64,000 nucleotides of DNA from Pedobacter psychrotolerans. GTDB lineage: Bacteria; Bacteroidota; Bacteroidia; Sphingobacteriales; Sphingobacteriaceae. The stretch is from contig NZ_SLWO01000003.1 in the NCBI RefSeq assembly GCF_004340665.1, forward strand, positions 124,001 to 188,000, given 5' to 3'. Below are positions 16,475 through 25,970 of this stretch, one piece after another. Position 1 is the stretch's first letter, and every line of letters begins with the position of its first letter. The notes beneath the pieces were generated by a model that was given only the letters and a program-made list of their open reading frames with translations, was not told the DNA's origin and ran no database searches. A program made the translations under genes and the position numbers.

Positions 16475-18991
16475 TTAACTCAATTTTTGTTCCAATATTG
16501 ATGCTTCAGGCTGAATTATATTCCACTCCAACTGATCTTCTTCCGGATGTTTACTCACAACGATCTTTGAGCCTTTTTTAAGTTCACCGGAAATGATGTA
16601 TTTTGAAATTGGGCGACGTAAAAGATTTCTAATAACCGCTGATAGCTGTCTGGCACCATATTTAGGTGTAAAACCATCTAAGGCAATCATTTTCTTAGCA
16701 TCTTCTGCAATTTCAAATTCGATGCCCATTTTATTCAGTGATTGAATAAGGCTATTGAGTTGGATCTCAAAAATACGTACCACATTGCTTTCATTAATTG
16801 GGGCAAAAGGCACAATTTCTGAAATTCTGGCTAAAAACTCCGGGCGGAAATGGCCAGCCATTACTTCCATCAGCTGATTTGAAGCAGGAATAACGCCTTT
16901 ACCGATTTGCTCCGCAATCCATTCGCTGCCAATGTTTGAAGTAAACAAGATAAGTGAATTGCTAAAATCTCCCTCCTTGCCCAATCGATCATGCATATGG
17001 CCTTCATCTAAGATCTGTAAAAACGTATCAAAAACGGAAGGATGTGCCTTTTCAATCTCATCAAATAACAATACTGAATACGGCTGTTGTCTGATTTTAT
17101 TTACCAGCAAACCACCTTCTTCATAACCAACATATCCCGGAGGCGCTCCATATAATAAGGCGGCACTATGTTCTTCCTTAAATTCAGACATATCAAACCT
17201 GATCATCGCCTTTTCATCATTAAACAAAAATTCGGCTATTGATTTAGCAAGTTCAGTTTTACCTGTTCCCGTTGGCCCCAATAAAAAGAATGATCCGATG
17301 GGCTGTCCTTTTTTATTTAACCCACTTCTGGATTCCAATATGGCATTTGAAACTGCTTTAAGTGCCTGATCTTGTCCCACCACACGTTTTTTAAGGTATT
17401 GCTCCATATTCAGCAATTTTTCCTTTTCTCCAGCTTGTAGTTTACCCATTGGGATACCCGTTTTATAAGCTACAATTGAAGCAATATCCTGTTTAGTGAT
17501 CCGGTCGCTTTTTTCTGCAGCGTATTTCTTTAATTCCTGAAGACTGCTATTGATATATCCCTGATATTCTTCAGCTGTTTCAAAAGCGTCTGTTTGAGTT
17601 TCATCGGTTAAGCGACCTAATAAAACAGGACTTAATTTATTCTGAAGCAATGAAAATAGCCATTTATAATCTGCAAACTGATCCGCTTCCGATTTTTCTT
17701 CATCAGCATTTAGCGCTTCTAAATCTGCTTCTAAACTGGTGATGACCTGATCGGAGGTATCATTCATCATCTTCATGGCAGCCATGGTTCTATCCAGCAA
17801 ATCAAATGCAGAATCAGGCAACCTTCTATCTTTCATATAACGCTTGGCCAACCGAACACATTCTCCTAAGGCATCAGGTTCGATACTTAAGTTATGATGC
17901 TCTTCATATTTTACCGCCAGTTTCTGCAACATTTTGATGGTACTTTCTTCATTTGGTTCATTCACCTGAAGAACTTCAAAACGTCTGCTAAAAGCTTGCT
18001 CTGGTTCAATAATTTTACGGTATTCATCAATCGTTGTAGCACCAATTACCGTAATTTCTCCACGGGCCAATTCTGGTTTTAATAAATTGCCAATTCCGGC
18101 ACCCAATGGGCCTTTGCTATCTAATAAAGTATGAATTTCATCAATGAAGAGTACTGCTTTTTCAAACTGTTTTACCTCTTTAATGATGTTTTTTAACCTA
18201 TCTTCTATTTCTCCTTTGTATGATGCTCCAGCAATAAGGGATCCCAAATCAAGCTCAAAAAGCTGAACCGGTTTTAAACTATCTGGCACATTCTGATTGA
18301 CGATATCGATCGCAAATCCATCAACTAATGCTGTTTTACCTACCCCTGCATCTCCTGTAAGAATCACATTGGGTTTGGTTCTGCGGCAAAGAATCTCCAT
18401 CATCATCCGGGTTTCCTTATCTCTACCAATGATTGGGTCAGTTTTAGCATCCCGAACCATTTGTAACCGATCTATGCAGTACTTATACAAAGCATTACCT
18501 GTACTTTTATTTTCAGCTCCTGCAGCGGTTTTATCCGGAGAAACTACTCTTGAAATTTCCTCGTCTTTTACGTAAAGATCTAAGATCTCACGCTCTTTAA
18601 TCGGAAATGATTTTAATTGATCTGGCTGAAAACCAATCCCAGGCTTTGCCAATGCGGTTAATACACAAACTGGTGTGATTAAATCCAGCCCTAGCTTAAT
18701 GCGTACATTATCTGCCTCTTCAAAAATTACTGCAATTTCTGGTGCACCACTAACGGTATCGCTAAGACCTGCAGATTTTGCAAGCTCTTCAATCCGAACT
18801 TCTGCCCATTCGCTGATATATTCTTCATCCTTCCCTATTGAAGTAATAAAAGATCTTAAACCAACATCTTTATGCATTAAACCTTTGAGCAGATGCGCAG
18901 CGGTAAATACTTCATTTCTGTACTCTTTCGCCAGCGACTGTGCAATGTGCAAGGCTGTTTTTACTGACTCGCTTAAATTTGTAATTGCCAT
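16475..18991 (-). CDS. clpV: T6SS sheath-disassembly ATPase ClpV/TssH
   Basis: An 838-residue double AAA+ ATPase of the Clp/Hsp100 family. It has an N-terminal Clp repeat domain (about residues 1-145), a first ATPase with Walker A GDAGVGKT at 213-220 and Walker B VLFIDEIH, a short middle region, and a second ATPase with GPTGTGKT and VLLFDEIEKAH, followed by the C-terminal D2-small domain. ClpV extracts contracted TssBC sheath for recycling. Its location 5 bases after tssR and directly before tssBC identifies it as ClpV rather than general ClpB, and the middle domain is shorter than in ClpB. Confidence 0.93.
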   Translation of the reverse strand: MAITNLSESVKTALHIAQSLAKEYRNEVFTAAHLLKGLMHKDVGLRSFITSIGKDEEYISEWAEVRIEELAKSAGLSDTVSGAPEIAVIFEEADNVRIKLGLDLITPVCVLTALAKPGIGFQPDQLKSFPIKEREILDLYVKDEEISRVVSPDKTAAGAENKSTGNALYKYCIDRLQMVRDAKTDPIIGRDKETRMMMEILCRRTKPNVILTGDAGVGKTALVDGFAIDIVNQNVPDSLKPVQLFELDLGSLIAGASYKGEIEDRLKNIIKEVKQFEKAVLFIDEIHTLLDSKGPLGAGIGNLLKPELARGEITVIGATTIDEYRKIIEPEQAFSRRFEVLQVNEPNEESTIKMLQKLAVKYEEHHNLSIEPDALGECVRLAKRYMKDRRLPDSAFDLLDRTMAAMKMMNDTSDQVITSLEADLEALNADEEKSEADQFADYKWLFSLLQNKLSPVLLGRLTDETQTDAFETAEEYQGYINSSLQELKKYAAEKSDRITKQDIASIVAYKTGIPMGKLQAGEKEKLLNMEQYLKKRVVGQDQALKAVSNAILESRSGLNKKGQPIGSFFLLGPTGTGKTELAKSIAEFLFNDEKAMIRFDMSEFKEEHSAALLYGAPPGYVGYEEGGLLVNKIRQQPYSVLLFDEIEKAHPSVFDTFLQILDEGHMHDRLGKEGDFSNSLILFTSNIGSEWIAEQIGKGVIPASNQLMEVMAGHFRPEFLARISEIVPFAPINESNVVRIFEIQLNSLIQSLNKMGIEFEIAEDAKKMIALDGFTPKYGARQLSAVIRNLLRRPISKYIISGELKKGSKIVVSKHPEEDQLEWNIIQPEASILEQKLS

Positions 18992-18996
18992 ATCCC

Positions 18997-21372
18997 TTAG
19001 TTGGTTACTGGCAAAACTGCCGGATTAAAATTATTTTCAGTAATGTAGTAATATATTTTGCCGTTAGATAGAAACTGCTGTTCTATCTGCGTAGCTCTCT
19101 TAATTTGCTGAACGGATTGATTTAATAATTTGATATAATTTTCAAACTGATCCAATGGCATTTTAGAAGTGCTCTTCAAATCATTCACTTTATATTTAGC
19201 TAAAAAATCGTTATTCAGTGGCAATCCTGTTACCAATTTCACGTAGTCTGCAAGTGTCATCGCTTTTATTTCGCCTGAAGAGACCTTCATGCCCAATAAT
19301 TGCTTTGGCATTCTAACATAATTCCTAACCAGCTTACTTCTAAAAGAAGATTGATCGGCTTGCAGGTTTTCGCCCAACATAATTGAAAAAACATCAAGAA
19401 TCTGTTTGTATTCCATGTTATTTAACACAATTGCATATTGCAAAGCTGATCGGTTATTTTTGACCACATCAGCAGATAAGTTTGCCGTACTATAATATTT
19501 AAAGGCATTATGCGGCATTCTGTCGGCCACTTCAGCACCAACTAGTGGAGGCAATAAGCCTTCTACGTCAGCAGAGAGGTTTTTACGTGAAATGCCTGTT
19601 AAACGAAACGCACTATCCAATGAACTGATCTGATTTTCAATATCCATGCTGGTTTCTTTTACAAAACGGCGTAGGGCAATTGTCATGCTTTGATTTGAAT
19701 TTACCGACCCTTTAGTTGGGAAAACCACTCCACCCTGAATCAAACTATTTTTAGGATAATCCAAATAATAAGAGATCGAATCCTGAAGGCTGGTGTTATA
19801 TGGCTGGAAGCTTTTTAAGCCTTCACCTTTAACCATGGTATTTTTTCTATATTCAGCAGAACGGATAGCTGATTCTGAAACCAGTTTACGAGATTGAATT
19901 ACAAAATTGTTGAATGATTGATTGAAATCGCTATATACCTGAAGTGCTAAAATACGAGCGTCTGCAAGGGCAACTTGTTCGCTCAATTCATTGATCAGGT
20001 AATTATTAGTGCCACCTGTGTTGCCAGTACTACCTACCAGAATGATCAGATTGGTTTCATTCTTTTTAGCTTTAAAAAGATTTAACCCTGTTTTTAAAGC
20101 ATCAAAAACTGGCCCTTCATTAACCTCTCCATCGCACCTTAAAGTGTTTTTAGCCTGATTAGATAAGAAAGTCATCAATTTCCGGTAATCATTTTGAATC
20201 GGACTCACGAAAATTCCCTGAAGCGCACAACCTGCTTCACCGCGATATACCACACCGCCATAACTTACTTTTGCTCCCTTACCAAAATCGCCCATTGTAT
20301 TTTCAAATGAAGCGATGGTATTGGTCATCCCAGAAAGATATTTCGTCATCGAGCTTCCACCATCAACTACAAACAATACGTTGATTTTATTTTTGTTTTT
20401 TCGAAGTTTTAAATAATCCTGATAAGAAAGTGAGGATCCATTAATGGTTAAAATTTTATTATCTTTCTTATTATAAACATCAGCTGCTACACCCACAGTA
20501 TAATTACTAGCATCGTTGGTAATAACAGGCACACTTTTTAAAATCAGATTTTCTCTGGGCAATAATGGATCTACAACGAATGTCGTTCCCTTATCCATTC
20601 CACTTTTAATTGCTGTTGCGGTAGAATCATCACTGTCTTCATAACCAGGTTTGGCTGAGGTAATATACAGGCGATCTCCCCAGTTGTGCACCGCTTCAGA
20701 AGAAACCCAACCATAAATACTTTTTAGAGCCGTATCTGCAACCAACTGATCATCAGAACCAATTAAATATTTTTTCCCGTCCTCAGATTTTTTGTAGATA
20801 TAAGAAATTTCATGCAATCTTACTTTCGCACGTCTGTCTTTAAGTTCCGGCGTATTATAAACTAAAATAGAATCGGTGGTATCAAAATAGAATTTTGGTT
20901 CTGTTAAGGCATTCTTACCATTTACAATACCAATCGCTTTTTCTGCATAACCTGTTTTTTGATTCGAGAATGCCCGTTGCCATAAAAGCAATTTAGACTT
21001 TGCAATCCAACCGTAACTGATGGCACTTTTTTTATCATTAATCTTCCTGCCTCTGATCATTCCCGCTTTATACTTAATTAGTTTCAAGTAACCATTTTCT
21101 TCTTTTGAAACATAAAACGGTTCCATAAAACCTATTTTTTTCATGATCAGGCTACCGCCTGGTGCGGTGGTTGTGTAATTATCTTCCCGATCTGAAAAAA
21201 CAATCCAGGGTAAAGTGCTGCTGCTTGTATTTTCGTTTACGTTAATGGTTTCTGCAGGCCTTTCATATGCTTTAGGCATGTATTTTACTCTTTTGCCAAA
21301 CGCCGCCGGCGATTGTGCCTGTGCAAATGATATTCCTAATAAAAGGATGGATAAGGCATAATATTTTTTCAT
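18997..21372 (-). CDS. tssR: T6SSiii envelope protein TssR
   Basis: A 791-residue exported protein (signal peptide about 1-20, SFAQAQ cleavage region) of the TssR type, part of the T6SSiii-specific envelope complex that replaces TssJLM. The N-terminal 240 residues contain two SH3-like segments, each ending in a GW motif (GWIAKSK at 121, GWVSSEA at 221). From about 330 a von Willebrand A-like domain begins (KINVLFVVDGGSSM). The metal site motif is DGGSS at 337-341 instead of DxSxS. The C-terminal third is helical. It sits between tssP and clpV with short spacings. Confidence 0.85.
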   Translation of the reverse strand: MKKYYALSILLLGISFAQAQSPAAFGKRVKYMPKAYERPAETINVNENTSSSTLPWIVFSDREDNYTTTAPGGSLIMKKIGFMEPFYVSKEENGYLKLIKYKAGMIRGRKINDKKSAISYGWIAKSKLLLWQRAFSNQKTGYAEKAIGIVNGKNALTEPKFYFDTTDSILVYNTPELKDRRAKVRLHEISYIYKKSEDGKKYLIGSDDQLVADTALKSIYGWVSSEAVHNWGDRLYITSAKPGYEDSDDSTATAIKSGMDKGTTFVVDPLLPRENLILKSVPVITNDASNYTVGVAADVYNKKDNKILTINGSSLSYQDYLKLRKNKNKINVLFVVDGGSSMTKYLSGMTNTIASFENTMGDFGKGAKVSYGGVVYRGEAGCALQGIFVSPIQNDYRKLMTFLSNQAKNTLRCDGEVNEGPVFDALKTGLNLFKAKKNETNLIILVGSTGNTGGTNNYLINELSEQVALADARILALQVYSDFNQSFNNFVIQSRKLVSESAIRSAEYRKNTMVKGEGLKSFQPYNTSLQDSISYYLDYPKNSLIQGGVVFPTKGSVNSNQSMTIALRRFVKETSMDIENQISSLDSAFRLTGISRKNLSADVEGLLPPLVGAEVADRMPHNAFKYYSTANLSADVVKNNRSALQYAIVLNNMEYKQILDVFSIMLGENLQADQSSFRSKLVRNYVRMPKQLLGMKVSSGEIKAMTLADYVKLVTGLPLNNDFLAKYKVNDLKSTSKMPLDQFENYIKLLNQSVQQIKRATQIEQQFLSNGKIYYYITENNFNPAVLPVTN

Positions 21373-21410
21373 AATCTATGTAGATGAGCTTTAGAGGTTA
21401 AGATGTTAAT

Positions 21411-22394
21411 CTATTTGGTTTTATCAGTAGAGGCATCAGTTGTAGCTGTAGCGGCTGGCTGAACGGCTCCTGAGTGTTGTTTAATATTCAATAAACTGGC
21501 ACAGGTAGAATTTGGCTTAATGGTCAATTGCGCTTCATCTACTGCGATTTCTCCACCAAAGGTTAGGCCCATGCAATATGAATAAATATCAGTTTGTTTC
21601 TTCTTTCCGTTCATTTCAACATTAACCGTCACCTTTTCATTGTTGCACATGTATTTGTTGATCAGATAATAATAGTTGGAATTAAAATCTGCACCATTGG
21701 CTATGGCCTGTAAACGGGCCCTGATATCATCAATTGTTTTGCGTTCACCATCACCTGGTGCTACAAAATCATCAACAATTTCTGCATTGGGATCGGTAAT
21801 TAATATGGTTAAATATGCAGGTTTACGGGCTTTATCTGATCGTAGGCGAACAACATATTTTCCTGGAGCACGATAGGTATATAAAGCTGTTTTACCTTTA
21901 ACATCTACCCTTCCGGTTTCTCCGAAAGACCACTCGAAATCTTTTCCTTCTCCATCGCCTTCTAATCTGACTTCTTCGTTAACCAAACCTGCTGTTGGTC
22001 CGCTGATGGTGAGCACACTATCTGCTACCGCAGTTTTCACCGTGTCTCTTACGGTAATAGGAAATTCCTGACGCAGCTCTCCATCCACTGTTAAGCGTAC
22101 AATGTAGGTGTCAGGTTTTGTGTAATGATATGATCCTGTTTTTGTGGTGGCTCTTTCGCCATTACCAAATTCCCATAACCATTTTTTTGCTTTGGGTGTG
22201 TTATCGGTAAAAACTAAATCTTCATTTAAATAAATTTCATCTTTAAGAATTCTTGCGTCGATGTTTCGTTTTTCGAACAATGAACTTTTAAATAAAAAGA
22301 TCAGGCCTGTTAGGAGCAATACAGCCAATAGGATGTATAAAATGACATAGCCTTGCGAATTTGAATTAACTTGCTTGGTGTTTGAGTCAGACAT
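21411..22394 (-). CDS. tssP: T6SSiii membrane-complex protein TssP (PKD repeats)
   Basis: A 327-residue bitopic inner-membrane protein with a short cytoplasmic N terminus, one membrane helix at about residues 16-36, and a periplasmic part with two PKD/Ig-like repeats. The repeats are marked by WLWEFGNGERATTKTG and FEWSFGETGRVDVKG, each followed by a YxVRL strand. This architecture matches TssP of the Bacteroidota T6SSiii envelope complex. It lies between tssO1 and tssR in the core operon. The C-terminal tail after about 300 is Ala/Thr-rich and probably disordered. The name assignment rests on architecture and neighbourhood. Confidence 0.75.
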   Translation of the reverse strand: MSDSNTKQVNSNSQGYVILYILLAVLLLTGLIFLFKSSLFEKRNIDARILKDEIYLNEDLVFTDNTPKAKKWLWEFGNGERATTKTGSYHYTKPDTYIVRLTVDGELRQEFPITVRDTVKTAVADSVLTISGPTAGLVNEEVRLEGDGEGKDFEWSFGETGRVDVKGKTALYTYRAPGKYVVRLRSDKARKPAYLTILITDPNAEIVDDFVAPGDGERKTIDDIRARLQAIANGADFNSNYYYLINKYMCNNEKVTVNVEMNGKKKQTDIYSYCMGLTFGGEIAVDEAQLTIKPNSTCASLLNIKQHSGAVQPAATATTDASTDKTK

Positions 22395-22429
22395 AGGTAG
22401 CGTTGGTTTTTTTGAGGTTTAGAGGTTTT

Positions 22430-22915
22430 TTATCTTGCGGAAATGGTTTGTTGCAATTGGCGCCTGTTAGTTATGCAGTCGTCCAGTTGTCTTTTGTGTA
22501 ATTCAATATCTGATATATTTCTATTTTGTTCTTGTCGGTCATAAAACAACCTGTCATATAATTGTGCCGTTTGAACAAAAATTTTATACCTGGAATCTGA
22601 TGCCTTGCGATCAAATGCGGATTTAATAGATCCTAATGAAAGCTGAATATCATTCTTTAAGAAAACAGCCTGAACATTTGGGTTATAGCGTGTAATTTGT
22701 TTAAAAGTGGTATCAATGGTTGGCATGGTTTCTTTTACCATATTTTCAAACACTTCGTTTTCACTGATTCTAACTTCGAGTTCTTCTTTTGAAATTTCAT
22801 ATCGTGATTTGTTGCTATAGAAAATTCCAAAACTTAGAAGTCCTACAGTAAAAACAAACAATGCCACAAAGAACAAAAACTGTTCACGCCTTTCTTTTAT
22901 GCTTAATTTTATCAT
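22430..22915 (-). CDS. tssO: T6SSiii membrane protein TssO (copy 1)
   Basis: A 161-residue protein with a short basic N terminus (MIKLSIKERREQ), one membrane helix (about 13-31) and a mostly helical periplasmic part with coiled-coil character and two Cys. This matches TssO, a small bitopic inner-membrane component of the T6SSiii envelope complex. It lies 35 bases before tssP and 9 bases after the second TssO-like gene. Confidence 0.78.
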   Translation of the reverse strand: MIKLSIKERREQFLFFVALFVFTVGLLSFGIFYSNKSRYEISKEELEVRISENEVFENMVKETMPTIDTTFKQITRYNPNVQAVFLKNDIQLSLGSIKSAFDRKASDSRYKIFVQTAQLYDRLFYDRQEQNRNISDIELHKRQLDDCITNRRQLQQTISAR

Positions 22916-22924
22916 CGGTATAAA

Positions 22925-23446
22925 TTATCGGCCGTATCGCCCGTTTCTGATTTTATTTGCTGCAGATTTGTTGGCCAACTGGCATTCGTTTATTTGCTCT
23001 TTATAACGCTGTATATCACCTCGTGATTGAATAAGTGAATCCTGCAAATCGGCCATTGCACCAACATTATTGTTTAGTTTACCATACAAGTCAAAACTTG
23101 GGCTTTGTTCACTTTTTCTGGAAATCAGGTCTTTAATCCGGTTGTTGGCTGTTTGAATGTCTCCCAACAGAATAGCTTGCTTACTCATTTCATTTGCATT
23201 GTAATCACGGTATTGAGCAAGTTCTTTAAAACGAACCAAAATCAGGTCGAAATTGGTATTGATGTCTTTTCTGAGATAAGATAGTTTTTCAGTTTCCTTT
23301 ACTTTTTTGTCCAGCAAAGCATATTCATAATCAGAAGCTGCAAAAAAGAGGAAAATACAGAAAATGGAAAAAATGGTTAAAAATAAAAAACTCAGGATAA
23401 ATTTCATATAAGAATTCCTGATTTCGATGGCGTTAATGGGTTTCAT
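22925..23446 (-). CDS. tssO: TssO-like membrane protein (copy 2)
   Basis: A 173-residue protein with the same layout as its neighbour: a short N terminus, one membrane helix (about 16-35) and a helical, coiled-coil-like periplasmic domain (TEKLSYLRKDINTNFDLILV). It is the first gene of the core minus-strand operon. There is no lipobox, so it does not look like the TssQ lipoprotein. It is probably a second TssO paralogue, though overall similarity to copy 1 is low by eye. Confidence 0.6.
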   Translation of the reverse strand: MKPINAIEIRNSYMKFILSFLFLTIFSIFCIFLFFAASDYEYALLDKKVKETEKLSYLRKDINTNFDLILVRFKELAQYRDYNANEMSKQAILLGDIQTANNRIKDLISRKSEQSPSFDLYGKLNNNVGAMADLQDSLIQSRGDIQRYKEQINECQLANKSAANKIRNGRYGR

Positions 23447-23623
23447 ATAGCTTTAATCTCTCACTTAGTATGGGGTACAATAATTAATCTGACAATCAAC
23501 ATCACCTAAAATCACACAAGCTTCTTCAAACTAACTTTGGAAATAACAATTTTTTATATTTTGTGTTTGGTTATAAAAACGATTATTTTAAATTACTTTT
23601 AACAAACTTTAAGCCAATTTTAT
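23447..23623. promoter_or_regulatory. Divergent promoter region between the tssO and tssE operons
   Basis: A 177-base AT-rich spacer between the head genes of the two divergent core T6SS operons. It must hold both promoters, which would allow coordinated control. No operator palindrome was recognised. Confidence 0.45.
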
Positions 23624-24058
23624 ATGTCTGAATTTTTTTTCAATAAACCCTTCAGATTTAACTCCCTATTTTTAGGTAGTGGTTTTCAATCCACTGATCT
23701 TGGTAAATCTATATCGAACCATATCGAATTGATTATTTTTACCCGTTATGGTGAACACCGTTACCGTAATGATTTTGGATGTGAGATATGGGACCTTGAT
23801 TTTGAGTTAATTGTGAGTGAAAGCCTATGGGAGGAGAAATTCCGCAAATCACTGCTAAAATCTATCACCGATTATGAATTTAGAATCGATCATATAGCCG
23901 TAGAAGTACGCATCACAGAGGTAGAAAATGTATACCCTTTACGCAAAATTACCGAGATCAAAAAAAAGGTAGATATCACGGTTAGGGCACAAATAAAAAC
24001 CACAGGAGAGAAATATTTTTTTAATACAGCTTTATTCCTTAGCCCACTTTCAACCTAA
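23624..24058 (+). CDS. tssE: T6SS baseplate protein TssE (gp25-like)
   Basis: A 144-residue protein of the GPW/gp25 family, the baseplate component that nucleates sheath assembly. Typical features are IELIIFTRYGEHRYRNDFG near residues 34-52, the following acidic WDLDFE segment, and the conserved SLLKSITDYEFRI helix. It begins a plus-strand operon with tssF 27 bases downstream. Confidence 0.9.
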   Translation: MSEFFFNKPFRFNSLFLGSGFQSTDLGKSISNHIELIIFTRYGEHRYRNDFGCEIWDLDFELIVSESLWEEKFRKSLLKSITDYEFRIDHIAVEVRITEVENVYPLRKITEIKKKVDITVRAQIKTTGEKYFFNTALFLSPLST

Positions 24059-24085
24059 TCTAAAAACGACTCATTTATCCTACAC

Positions 24086-25951
24086 ATGAAACCAGTTTTT
24101 TATTCATCAAAAGATGAAATCCGAAATAGAATATTTAAGAATGCAGAAGATTTCTGGAATATTAAAGACAGTAATGACTTTGATCCGCTAGTAAAATTAA
24201 TCATTGAAGCTTTAAGCAATGAACTTTTTAATGTTGCCAACGATGTTAAAAATTTGGAGAATAGAATCTTTGACAAGATCAGTAGGATCTTGGCTCCTGA
24301 TCACCTGACTTCATCCTTACCTGCTCACGCCATCATGCATGCCAGACCTATTGAGGAGGAAGATTACCTTTCGCCATACACTCAGTTTGCCTTTAAAAAA
24401 AGTATTCAGCAGGAAAATGATAAGGCAAAAAAAACTGACATTTTCTTCAGTCCTTTGCACAATGTAAAAGTACATAATGCTGCAATAAAGTATATCGCAA
24501 CTGGTAACACCCTTTTTAATATTGCAGAAACCAGTAAACAGCCTGTTTTAAATACGCTTCCAGGCTTCTCTGTGGAAAAGAATACGATGTATATTGGTTT
24601 CAGTGGAATCGAAAACTGGATGGATTTTAATAAACTGAATTTATTCTTTGACTGGAAGAATTATTCGGTGCCTGAGAATACTTACGATTTGCTCTCACTG
24701 GGAAAATGGTTCTATAAGGATAATGAACTCGCGGCTTACACGGAACGGTTTATGGATGAACCTTTAACGGGTAAAATCGAAGCCCCTTTCCACCACAAAC
24801 AATTGCTTAACCTGATTAAGGCTGATATTTTACAGTTTTACAGCAACAGGTTTTTAACATTGGGCGACTTAAATGATTTCAATATTGATGATCAGCTAGA
24901 ATTGCCTACAGCTTTAGCCAATATTTTTCAGCCTGCTGGTTTAAATCAGATCAGTAAAAATGTTAAATGGCTAAAAGTAGTTTTTCCAGCGGCGATTAAT
25001 CAGGAGATGCTAAACGAACTTCATGTTTACATTAATGCCTTCCCGGTTGTTAATAAAAGATTAAGCCAAATTAAACACCGGCTTAAAACCATGAATAACA
25101 TTATCCCGATTAAAACTGAAGCACTGGATCAGATGCTTGCGGTGGAAAATCTGAAGGATAATCATGGACATAGCTATAATGAGATTCCTTTTACCAACGA
25201 GAATGAAAAAGGCGATGGTTCATTTTCAATCAGATATGGGGGTACTGAGCGCTTCGATACTAGAAATGCAAAAGAATTGGTCGATTATCTTTTTGAACTA
25301 CTCAGAGATGAAAAGGCTGCTTTCTCTGCATATGGGCCTGATTTTTTAAGTACAATACTGAAAAACTTAGAGCAAAACATTGCCCTTATAGAGCAAAAAA
25401 GCCGATCAGCATTAAAAGATATTAAAGAATTGCCAAGTTATATTCTATTAAAACCGATTGATGATGCCGATATTTTATTTGTTGATATTTGGGTAACACA
25501 GGCCGAAGAAGCCAATCACATTAACGCTGGCAGCAAATTAGTGGTTTATGAAAACAATAAGGTTAATCCTGAAAGCATCTTTTTCTTAAGTCAGACAAAA
25601 GGAGGGCGAACAAAACTGAACGCTACCAATAGGGTACAGGCTTATAAATATGGATTAACTACAGCAGACCGGATAATTACCAAAGCTGATGTGCTTAATT
25701 TTTGCCGTTACGAATTAGGCCAGAAGCTAAGTGGCATTACTTTGGCCAAGGGCATTATGATGGACAATAAACCAAATGCAGGTTTTATTAAAACAACTGA
25801 TATTATTATTGAGCCTGCAGATAATTTAAAACTAACTGTTGAGGATTGGGAAGAATTATTGAGTTTAACCTTGGCTAAATTAAAACTAAGAAGTACCATG
25901 AACATCCATTACCGGATGTTATTAAAACCATCTGTTTACAAAATGGTATAA
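24086..25951 (+). CDS. tssF: T6SS baseplate protein TssF
   Basis: A 621-residue protein of the TssF/VasA type, which with TssG, TssE and TssK builds the baseplate. It has the N-terminal FWNIKDSNDFDPLVKLIIEAL segment followed by the LTSSLPAHAIMHARP region typical of TssF. Its length is usual for Bacteroidota. It follows tssE in the same operon and converges with tssG (19 bases between the stop codons). Confidence 0.88.
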   Translation: MKPVFYSSKDEIRNRIFKNAEDFWNIKDSNDFDPLVKLIIEALSNELFNVANDVKNLENRIFDKISRILAPDHLTSSLPAHAIMHARPIEEEDYLSPYTQFAFKKSIQQENDKAKKTDIFFSPLHNVKVHNAAIKYIATGNTLFNIAETSKQPVLNTLPGFSVEKNTMYIGFSGIENWMDFNKLNLFFDWKNYSVPENTYDLLSLGKWFYKDNELAAYTERFMDEPLTGKIEAPFHHKQLLNLIKADILQFYSNRFLTLGDLNDFNIDDQLELPTALANIFQPAGLNQISKNVKWLKVVFPAAINQEMLNELHVYINAFPVVNKRLSQIKHRLKTMNNIIPIKTEALDQMLAVENLKDNHGHSYNEIPFTNENEKGDGSFSIRYGGTERFDTRNAKELVDYLFELLRDEKAAFSAYGPDFLSTILKNLEQNIALIEQKSRSALKDIKELPSYILLKPIDDADILFVDIWVTQAEEANHINAGSKLVVYENNKVNPESIFFLSQTKGGRTKLNATNRVQAYKYGLTTADRIITKADVLNFCRYELGQKLSGITLAKGIMMDNKPNAGFIKTTDIIIEPADNLKLTVEDWEELLSLTLAKLKLRSTMNIHYRMLLKPSVYKMV

Positions 25952-25970
25952 CATTGTTTTGAATGCAAAG

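Noticed and set aside
22925..23446. TssQ lipoprotein
   Set aside because: The Cys in the membrane segment (FSIFC) is not in a lipobox and the helix continues past it, so the protein looks like a bitopic TssO-type protein.
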